From NCBI GenBank assembly GCA_900770055.1, contig CAAGJD010000080.1, positions 1 through 9,259 of the forward strand: a stretch of DNA of 9,259 bases. Direction: 5' to 3'. Each line of letters begins with the position of its first letter. The first letter of the stretch is position 1. Below are positions 1 to 5,329 of this stretch, piece after piece. The notes below the pieces were generated by a model. It worked only from the letters and a program-made list of their open reading frames with translations. It was not told the origin of the DNA and ran no database searches. Source of the stretch: Acholeplasmatales bacterium (GTDB lineage Bacteria; Bacillota_I; Bacilli_A; Acholeplasmatales; Anaeroplasmataceae). Position numbers and translations under genes: made by a program.

Positions 1-12
1 ATTTGTATAATT

Positions 13-41
13 ATTTTATACCCAAACAAAATATTTTTCAA
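13..41 (-). promoter_or_regulatory. possible promoter for a gene left of the window
   Basis: On the minus strand a -35-like TTGAAA (41-36) is followed after 17 bases by a -10-like TAAAAT (18-13). It lies beyond the terminator of the regulator gene and points out of the window. In DNA this AT-rich such matches arise easily by chance, and the gene it would serve cannot be seen. Confidence 0.3.
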
Positions 42-90
42 GAAGCAATTTCTTAAAAACTATCTACATATTTATTATTCAACAGAATAT

Positions 91-138
91 AAAAAAATAC
101 TATTTATTTATGTTTGAATTTTAAATAAATAGTATTTT
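91..138 (-). terminator. intrinsic terminator after the Crp/Fnr gene
   Basis: Positions 94-110 and 122-138 form a perfect 17-bp inverted repeat with an 11-base loop. On the minus strand the 3' arm runs directly into a seven-T tract (97-91). It lies about 30 bases past the regulator's stop codon, where an intrinsic terminator is expected. The stem has only two G-C pairs, so its strength comes from length. The rest of 1-168 shows no gene. Confidence 0.8.
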
Positions 139-168
139 GAAAATCTACATTAGTTTTATTTATATATT

Positions 169-813
169 TTATAATTCTTTTTCTAATTTATTTAGATTAA
201 TTATTGTATATAGCTTATTTTGGTTTGCTATTATACCTTCTTTAATTAATCGTGATAATTCATATGATAAGGATGGTCTTTCAACATTTAAAAATGCTGC
301 AAGCTCTGTTTTAGTATAATTAATTAAGAAGCTTGTTTGATTTAATCTTAAATATTCTTGATATAAGAAATAACATATTTTTTCTCTAATTGTTTTATAG
401 GATAATAACTTTATATGATCATTTAATCTAATTGATTCATCACTAATTATTGATAAAACATTTAAATTAAATTGATTATCTAAGCTCATAAGCTTTAATA
501 AATCTTCTTTATGAATTAAAGTAATTGTTGATAATGCTTCAGCAGTGAAGGTTGCTTTATAATAAGGATTAGAAGAAAATATAAGATTTAAGCCAATACA
601 ATCACGATTATTAAGTATCTTTATTATTTTATCATGTCCATCACTAAATGATTGTCTTGCGATAATATTACCACGTTCAATTATAGCAATAGAAGAACAT
701 AAATCTCCTTCTAAGAAGATTTTCTCACCTCTAAAATATTCTTTAGTTATAGGATTAATTAATCGTAATAATTCAGATTTTGTTTTATCATCTATTTTAT
801 TAAATAAATTCAT
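169..813 (-). CDS. Crp/Fnr-family transcriptional regulator
   Basis: This 214-residue protein has the normal length and layout of a cytoplasmic Crp/Fnr regulator. A cyclic-nucleotide-binding-type beta-roll lies at about residues 20-100 (RGEKIFLEGD at 28-37), then a long dimerisation helix (about 103-135), then a winged helix-turn-helix (about 165-205, recognition helix near 178-189 with RPSLSY). The N-terminus lacks the cysteine cluster of Fnr, so an Fnr-type oxygen-sensing 4Fe-4S cluster is unlikely. The pocket segment (GLNLIFSSNPYYKATF, 74-89) lacks the Glu and Arg-Ser pair that bind cAMP in CRP, so the effector is unknown. The gene follows the activase/dehydratase pair on the same strand and may control it, which is an inference. 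The ATG at 813 has no SD at normal distance, and no alternative in-frame start is visible in the first 30 codons. A 17-bp-stem terminator follows. Confidence 0.9.
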   Translation of the reverse strand: MNLFNKIDDKTKSELLRLINPITKEYFRGEKIFLEGDLCSSIAIIERGNIIARQSFSDGHDKIIKILNNRDCIGLNLIFSSNPYYKATFTAEALSTITLIHKEDLLKLMSLDNQFNLNVLSIISDESIRLNDHIKLLSYKTIREKICYFLYQEYLRLNQTSFLINYTKTELAAFLNVERPSLSYELSRLIKEGIIANQNKLYTIINLNKLEKEL

Positions 814-820
814 ATATTAT

Positions 821-850
821 AAAAGGCAGGCTTTTACAAGCTTGCCTTTT
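821..850 (-). terminator. hairpin at the end of the dehydratase gene, probable terminator/attenuator
   Basis: Two 13-base arms (821-833 and 838-850) with a 4-base loop pair with one mismatch. The mismatch is A·C in minus-strand RNA and would be G·U in plus-strand RNA. In the minus-strand transcript the stem starts inside the last codons of the HgdB-like gene, covers its stop codon (836-834), and ends in TTTTATAAT just before the regulator's ATG at 813. It has a GC-containing stem and a short U-tract, so it could terminate the operon or allow partial readthrough into the regulator gene. Its tight placement between the two reading frames also suggests a translational role. Confidence 0.65.
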
Positions 851-2099
851 CATCCTCCTTAATCTTTTCTCTTGCTATCGCAAGCATTAGCTTTATTCTA
901 TTTTCTTGATTTACTCTTGTTGCGGAAGGATCATAATCAATTGCGACAATATTAGCCTCAGGATGAATAGATTTTATTTTTTTCATTACTCCCTTACCAC
1001 AAATATGGTTTGGAAGACAACCAAATGGTTGGGCACAAACGATATTTTCATATCCTATTTCAGCAAGCTCCATCATTTCAGCTGTAAGTAGCCAGCCTTC
1101 ACCCATTTTTGTACCATGAGATAATACACCTTCAGATAAATCCTTTGTATGCTTAAATAGATTCATTGGTGTAAATTTTGTATCTTTCATAGCCTTAATC
1201 ATGATTTTTTCTCTTCTTTGTAAATACCATATTATAAATTTAGAGAATGTTGCTGCTTTTTTGCTGCGACCATAAATTTCATGGTCGTAAATACTATTAT
1301 ATAAAGAATATAAGATAAAACCATATAAGCCTGGTACCATAACCTCAGCATCTTGACTAACTAAGAAATCCTCAAGATGATTATTACCAAGTGATGCATA
1401 TTTAATATATATTTCACCTACTATACCTACTCTTGGCTTTTGATGTGATAAATCAAGCTCTAGGTTATCAAAATCCTTTGCCATTAGCTTAAGATTTTTC
1501 TTCATTTGATGATAGCTTGTGCCTTTTTTATGGGCAAATTGCTCTAATATGTTATTAACCCATTTATCAGTTAATTTTTTAGCGTCACCCTTATTAACCT
1601 CATAGGTTCTTGTTTTATTATATAAATACATTAGCTCATCACCATAGGTCATTGCGGCAGCTACCTTTGTAATTAGTGGAAGTGTTAGCTTTAAACCACT
1701 ATCTTTTTCAAGGTTAGAAGCATTAAGTGATACAACAGGAATAAAACCATAGCCTGCTTTAATTAAAGCTTTTCTTAATAAATGTAGATAGTTTGATGCA
1801 CGACATCCTCCACCAGTTTGAGTAATTAATAAAACTAGCTTGTCGTGATCATTTCTGTGATTTAGATTGTCAATAAATTGACCAATAACTAAAAGTGCAG
1901 GGTAGCAAGTATCATTATGAACATATTTTAATCCTTCTTCAACAACAGAAGGACCTTCATTGTGCATTATTTCAACATTATAGCCAGCAAGCTTTAATGC
2001 ACCTTCAAATAGGGACATATGAATATCTAGCATGGATGGAATTAAAATGGTGTGAGTTTTAACCATTGATTCTTTGAATTTTGGATAATCATTTTCCAT
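834..2099 (-). CDS. HgdB-like 2-hydroxyacyl-CoA dehydratase-type protein (COG3581-like), detached C-terminal part of a large activase/dehydratase
   Basis: This 421-residue soluble protein resembles the C-terminal module of the roughly 1,400-residue 'acyl-CoA dehydratase activase-related' proteins of anaerobic Firmicutes. Visible conserved segments are PSMLDIHMSLFEGALKLAGY (21-40), the Cys65 motif NDTCYPALL, QTGGGCRASNYL with Cys99 (94-105), PRVGIVGEIYIKYASLGNN (222-240), and QPFGCLPNHICGKG with Cys361 and Cys367 (357-370). Cys65, Cys99, Cys355, Cys361 and Cys367 are candidate Fe-S ligands. In the HgdB superfamily such proteins accept an electron from an ATP-driven activase and use it for difficult reductions. 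The true substrate here is unknown, and an enzyme like the double-cubane-cluster reductases is also possible. The start is fixed by AGGAGGTG at 2115-2108, 8 bases before the ATG and inside the end of the upstream gene, so the two are co-transcribed and probably translationally coupled. Confidence 0.87.
   Translation of the reverse strand: MENDYPKFKESMVKTHTILIPSMLDIHMSLFEGALKLAGYNVEIMHNEGPSVVEEGLKYVHNDTCYPALLVIGQFIDNLNHRNDHDKLVLLITQTGGGCRASNYLHLLRKALIKAGYGFIPVVSLNASNLEKDSGLKLTLPLITKVAAAMTYGDELMYLYNKTRTYEVNKGDAKKLTDKWVNNILEQFAHKKGTSYHQMKKNLKLMAKDFDNLELDLSHQKPRVGIVGEIYIKYASLGNNHLEDFLVSQDAEVMVPGLYGFILYSLYNSIYDHEIYGRSKKAATFSKFIIWYLQRREKIMIKAMKDTKFTPMNLFKHTKDLSEGVLSHGTKMGEGWLLTAEMMELAEIGYENIVCAQPFGCLPNHICGKGVMKKIKSIHPEANIVAIDYDPSATRVNQENRIKLMLAIAREKIKEDEKASL
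854..860 (-). promoter_or_regulatory. Shine-Dalgarno far upstream of the Crp/Fnr start
   Basis: A strong AAGGAGG (minus strand, 860-854) lies inside the end of the HgdB-like gene. It is 40 bases from the regulator's ATG (813), too far for normal use. The intervening 850-821 hairpin, if folded, would leave 10 unpaired bases between SD and ATG, which is a workable spacing. An ATG directly abutting this SD (853-851) opens only a short 17-codon frame. The motif may also be a chance product of the Lys-Glu-Asp codons. Confidence 0.4.
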
Positions 2100-2101
2100 T
2101 T

Positions 2102-5017
2102 TTATTCCACCTCCTTTTGCTTAAGTGCGGCAAGTAAGCTTCTAAGTCTTATTTTTACAGCACCAAGGTTTGTTATTTCATCAATTTTAATTTGTGTATA
2201 TATTTTATTTTTTGATTCTAAAATTGCTTTACATTCATCAGTTGTTACTGCATCAAGACCACATCCAAAGGATACTAATTGAATTAAATTCATATCTTTT
2301 TGAGTAGTACAATATTTAGCTGCAGAATAAAGACGAGAATGGTATGTCCATTGATTTAATACTTTAACAGGGAATCTTTCATTTAAATGTGATACAGCCT
2401 CTTCACTAATTACAGTAGCACCCATACCTGCTATTAGCTTATCAATACCATGGTTAACCTGTGGGTCTTGATGGTATGGTCTTCCAGCAAGTACGATTAT
2501 TGGTTGGTTGTTATCTCTAGCTATATTAATATATTCTAAGGCTTTATTTCTAATATCTGATAAATATTTATCATATTCTAAATAGGCAAGCTTAGAAGAA
2601 GCTTCAATTTCTTTTTTAGTTATATCTTTAAAATATTTATCTAATATAAGTTTTATTTTTTTATTAAACATTTCTTTATTGTCTAAAGCTATAAAATCAG
2701 AAATAAAGGTAATTTCTTTAATTTTTGGAACATTGTTTAAAATATTTTGAGGATAATAAGCTACAATTGGACAATTGTAGTGATTATCTCCTAAATCTTC
2801 ATCAATGTTATAGCTCATACAAGGATAGAAAATATAGTTATAACCATCCTTAATTAGCTTTTCAATATGACCATGGGCAAGCTTTGCAGGATAGCATACA
2901 GTGTCAGATGGAATTGTATGCTGTCCTAATGAATAGATTTTTTCATTAGAAAAACCACTATTTATAACATTAAATCCTAAATTAGAAAAGAATGTATACC
3001 AAAATGGCCAAAGCTCATACATATTAAGAACTAATGGTATTGCGATATTCCCACGTTTAGGATTATTTATTTCTTTGTAGCTTGAAAGCTTTTCTCTAAT
3101 GTATTCATAAAGATTATTACCCTTTTTAGTAGCGATATTACCTAAAGGCTTATCACAATTATTACCGCTTATAAATTTATTTGGATTATTTTTAAATGTA
3201 TTAATTGTCAGTAAGCAATGGTTATTACAGCCTTGACATTGAATGTTTTTAACATTATGCTCGAAATTATTAATTTCATCAAGCTTAATTGTAGTAGATT
3301 CTTTAACATTTAAGCTTTTAGCATATAATGCTGCGCCATATGCACCCATAAGACCAGCAATATTAGGACATACTACCTCTAAGTCTAGCTCACGCTCAAA
3401 GGCACGTAGAACAGCTTTATTTAAGAATGTTCCTCCTTGGACAACAATGTTTTTACCAAGAGATTCTTTATTAGTAGCTCTAATAACCTTATATAAAGCA
3501 TTCTTTACAACAGAAATAGATAGACCTGCAGATATGTTTTCAATTGTAGCTCCATCCTTTTGAGCCTGTTTAACACTTGAATTCATGAATACTGTACATC
3601 TTGAACCTAAATCAACAGGCTTTTCTGCCATTAAGCCAAGCTCTGCAAATTCGCTTATTTCATAGCCTAGGGCATTAGCGAAGGTTTGTAAAAATGATCC
3701 ACAGCCACTTGAACAGGCTTCATTTAAGAAAATATTAGATATTACATTATTTTCTATTTTAAAGCATTTAATATCTTGTCCACCAATGTCTATAATAAAA
3801 TCAACATTTGGCATAAACTTTTTAGCTGAAATATAGTGAGCCATTGTTTCAACTAAGCCACCATCTAGCTTGAAGGCATTTTTTGCAAGTTCTTCACCAT
3901 AGCCTGTAGAGGCAGAAGCAGTAATTTTTAAATTTGGGTATTTGTCATATAGCTTAGTAAATATATCCTTAATAACGGAAACAGGGTTTCCTTTATTTGG
4001 TTGATATTTACTAAATCTAATATTACCATCCTCATCAACTAAAACAAATTTTAAAGTTGTAGAGCCTGAATCAATACCTAAATATAAATTTCCATTATAA
4101 TCATCAAGTGTTTTTTCTAAAACCTTAGCCTTTTCATGTCTTTCAATAAATTTATTATATTCCTCTTTATTTGCAAAAAGAGGAGAATTATAAGCATATG
4201 TAGATGTATTTTTATAATTATGTAATTTAGTTATTACATCTGCAATACTGATTTCTTCTTTTGAGCATATGGCTGCGCCTAATGCTACATAATATAAAGA
4301 ATTTTCAGGAGTTACTCCTTTAGTATTTAATACTTTATCAAATGCTTCCTTTAATTCTGATAAAAATGTTAAAGGTCCACCAAGGTATGCAACCTTACCA
4401 GTTATTTCTCTACCTTGAGCTAAGCCACCAATTGTTTGGTTAACAACAGCATAAAAAATTGATGCTGCAATATCGGATTTTGAAGCACCCTGGTTTAATA
4501 GTGGTTGGATATCACTTTTAGCAAATACTCCACATCTTGATGCGATAGAATAAAGCTTTTGGTGATTCATCGCAAGACCGTTTATTTCTGTAACATCGAT
4601 ATTTAAAAGTGTTGCCATTTGGTCAATAAATGCACCTGTACCACCTGCACAGGAGCCATTCATTCTAACTTCCATACCATCAGTAAGGAATAATATTTTA
4701 GCATCCTCACCACCAAGCTCAATAATACAGTCTGTACCAGGAATAAAGGTATTTGCTGCTATTCTTGTTGCGTATACCTCTTGAACAAATGGTATTTTAC
4801 AGCCATCTGCCATACCCATACCAGCAGAGCCTGAAATGGAAAGCTTAACCTTATCTTCAACAATACCTTCATCAGCAAGATAGGTAAGAGTAGATATTAT
4901 ATTATCTCTTATATGAGAATAGTGTCTTTTATATGAACTATATTTAATTTTATTGTTATCATCAATTACTACACATTTTATTGTTGTAGAACCAACATCA
5001 AGTCCAACTTTAAGCAT
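2102..5017 (-). CDS. tandem 2-hydroxyacyl-CoA dehydratase activase (two BcrAD/BadFG ATPase modules) fused to a DUF2229-like domain
   Basis: This 971-residue cytoplasmic protein is built of three parts. Module 1 (about 1-251) is an ASKHA-fold activase: phosphate-binding GLDVGSTTIK (5-14), ELGGEDAKI (100-108), and cluster cysteines Cys123 (GSCAGGTGAF) and Cys162 (SRCGVFAKSD). Module 2 (about 312-565) repeats the plan: GIDSGSTTLK (314-323), DIGGQDIK (410-417), Cys435 (EACSSGCGSF) and Cys474 (SRCTVFMNSS). Module 3 (about 590-960) begins with Cys594-xx-Cys597-xxx-Cys601 plus Cys621 and continues as a DUF2229/COG3580-like region (SDTVCYPAKLAHGHIEK at 704-720, LAGRPYHQDP at 843-852). In known activases such as HgdC, ATP hydrolysis drives one very low-potential electron from a 4Fe-4S cluster held between two subunits to the dehydratase. 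Here the acceptor is presumably the 421-residue product of the next gene. The start is supported by AAGGAG at 5032-5027, 9 bases before the ATG, and by a consensus promoter upstream. Confidence 0.92.
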   Translation of the reverse strand: MLKVGLDVGSTTIKCVVIDDNNKIKYSSYKRHYSHIRDNIISTLTYLADEGIVEDKVKLSISGSAGMGMADGCKIPFVQEVYATRIAANTFIPGTDCIIELGGEDAKILFLTDGMEVRMNGSCAGGTGAFIDQMATLLNIDVTEINGLAMNHQKLYSIASRCGVFAKSDIQPLLNQGASKSDIAASIFYAVVNQTIGGLAQGREITGKVAYLGGPLTFLSELKEAFDKVLNTKGVTPENSLYYVALGAAICSKEEISIADVITKLHNYKNTSTYAYNSPLFANKEEYNKFIERHEKAKVLEKTLDDYNGNLYLGIDSGSTTLKFVLVDEDGNIRFSKYQPNKGNPVSVIKDIFTKLYDKYPNLKITASASTGYGEELAKNAFKLDGGLVETMAHYISAKKFMPNVDFIIDIGGQDIKCFKIENNVISNIFLNEACSSGCGSFLQTFANALGYEISEFAELGLMAEKPVDLGSRCTVFMNSSVKQAQKDGATIENISAGLSISVVKNALYKVIRATNKESLGKNIVVQGGTFLNKAVLRAFERELDLEVVCPNIAGLMGAYGAALYAKSLNVKESTTIKLDEINNFEHNVKNIQCQGCNNHCLLTINTFKNNPNKFISGNNCDKPLGNIATKKGNNLYEYIREKLSSYKEINNPKRGNIAIPLVLNMYELWPFWYTFFSNLGFNVINSGFSNEKIYSLGQHTIPSDTVCYPAKLAHGHIEKLIKDGYNYIFYPCMSYNIDEDLGDNHYNCPIVAYYPQNILNNVPKIKEITFISDFIALDNKEMFNKKIKLILDKYFKDITKKEIEASSKLAYLEYDKYLSDIRNKALEYINIARDNNQPIIVLAGRPYHQDPQVNHGIDKLIAGMGATVISEEAVSHLNERFPVKVLNQWTYHSRLYSAAKYCTTQKDMNLIQLVSFGCGLDAVTTDECKAILESKNKIYTQIKIDEITNLGAVKIRLRSLLAALKQKEVE
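2108..2115 (-). promoter_or_regulatory. Shine-Dalgarno of the HgdB-like gene, inside the upstream gene
   Basis: AGGAGGTG on the minus strand is a near-perfect anti-SD match. It is placed 8 bases before the ATG at 2099 and made from the last codons (Lys-Glu-Val) of the activase gene. It confirms the start codon and shows that the two-gene arrangement is deliberate rather than a recent frameshift of a fused gene. Confidence 0.9.
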
Positions 5018-5026
5018 AATGTTTTG

Positions 5027-5032
5027 CTCCTT
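5027..5032 (-). promoter_or_regulatory. Shine-Dalgarno of the tandem activase gene
   Basis: AAGGAG on the minus strand, 9 bases before the ATG at 5017, fixes this start. It lies about 10 bases after the expected transcription start, so the leader is very short (about 24 bases) and leaves no room for a riboswitch. Confidence 0.85.
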
Positions 5033-5047
5033 ACTAAGAATAGAATT

Positions 5048-5077
5048 ATTATATTATATTTTCAATATAATTGTCAA
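5048..5077 (-). promoter_or_regulatory. sigma-A type promoter of the activase/dehydratase operon
   Basis: On the minus strand a perfect TTGACA (5077-5072) and a perfect TATAAT (5053-5048) are separated by 18 bases. The predicted start of transcription is near 5041, just ahead of the SD at 5032-5027. Both hexamers match the consensus fully, so the promoter should be strong unless repressed. The spacer carries a perfect palindrome (5071-5053). Confidence 0.85.
5053..5071 (-). promoter_or_regulatory. candidate operator palindrome in the activase promoter
   Basis: ATTATATT-GAA-AATATAAT is a perfect 8-bp inverted repeat around a 3-base centre. It fills the spacer between -35 and -10 and touches the first base of the -10. 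A dimeric repressor here would block RNA polymerase. The obvious candidate is the Crp/Fnr regulator of the same gene cluster, but no known Crp or Fnr consensus half-site is seen. AT-rich DNA produces such palindromes by chance at a noticeable rate. Confidence 0.4.
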
Positions 5078-5264
5078 ATAATCTCTAATCTTTAAATATG
5101 TAAAATTATGTGATAATTATTAATATAATTTAAGAATAATTGACATTAAGTATGCGTAATTTGTTTATCATTATTACTGTATTTTTCTAAAAATGTGCAA
5201 TATAAAATGAGAAATAGAAATTTATATATTGTTGCAAAAATTAGTGCTTTTTCTTCAACGTAAA

Positions 5265-5293
5265 TTTACTTTTTTCTTATTATATTATATAAT
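5265..5293 (+). promoter_or_regulatory. promoter of the membrane-AAA+ operon
   Basis: TTTACT (5265-5270, four of six matches to the -35 consensus) is followed after 17 bases by a perfect TATAAT (5288-5293). Transcription would start near 5300, giving a leader of about 30 bases before the ATG at 5330. Confidence 0.6.
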
Positions 5294-5314
5294 TTAATAT
5301 ATTATATTGACATT

Positions 5315-5321
5315 GGGAAGG
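5315..5321 (+). promoter_or_regulatory. weak Shine-Dalgarno of the membrane-AAA+ gene
   Basis: GGGAAGG lies 8 bases before the ATG at 5330. It is a poorer anti-SD match than those of the activase and HgdB-like genes (AAGGAG, AGGAGGTG), suggesting modest translation. It is nevertheless correctly placed and supports this start. The encoded N-terminus, with basic residues before the first membrane helix, fits too. Confidence 0.55.
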
Positions 5322-5329
5322 TATAAAAT

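Larger units (their letters stand above)
5018..5329. other. 312-bp divergent intergenic region
   Basis: This very AT-rich region separates the leftward activase operon from the rightward membrane-AAA+ operon. Each edge holds one good promoter (5077-5048 leftward, 5265-5293 rightward). The middle (5078-5264) contains no convincing gene. It has a small inverted repeat, AATTAT-GTG-ATAATT at 5104-5118, and an isolated TTGACA on the plus strand at 5140-5145 whose best -10 (TATCAT) is 20 bases away, which is too far for a confident promoter call. Confidence 0.7.

Noticed and set aside
816..821. TATAAT on the minus strand just before the Crp/Fnr ATG as a dedicated promoter
   Set aside because: It is only 2 bases from the ATG, so transcription would start inside the gene. 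No -35 hexamer or extended -10 is present at 16-18 bases.
800..853. Short frame of 17 codons on the minus strand starting at the ATG directly after AAGGAGG, overlapping the regulator start
   Set aside because: The SD abuts the ATG with no spacing, so initiation would be poor. The peptide shows no recognisable feature. It is more likely a by-product of the end of the HgdB-like gene.
3243..3563. 106-codon plus-strand frame antisense to the activase gene
   Set aside because: It lies entirely opposite a well-conserved domain, has no SD or promoter, and its translation has no domain character; it is a shadow frame.
5104..5118. AATTAT-GTG-ATAATT as a CRP/Fnr-type operator
   Set aside because: A TGTGA half-site is present, but there is no matching TCACA at the required distance. 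The 6-bp arms are expected by chance in such AT-rich DNA.
5140..5169. Plus-strand TTGACA at 5140-5145 as a promoter of a small RNA or second promoter for the membrane-AAA+ gene
   Set aside because: The best -10 (TATCAT) is 20 bases away and no -10 lies at 16-18 bases. No terminator-like hairpin follows that would define an RNA.
5306..5329. TTGACA followed by TATAAAAT right before the membrane-AAA+ start
   Set aside because: The spacing is only 9 bases, incompatible with a sigma-A promoter, and the segment contains the ribosome binding site.
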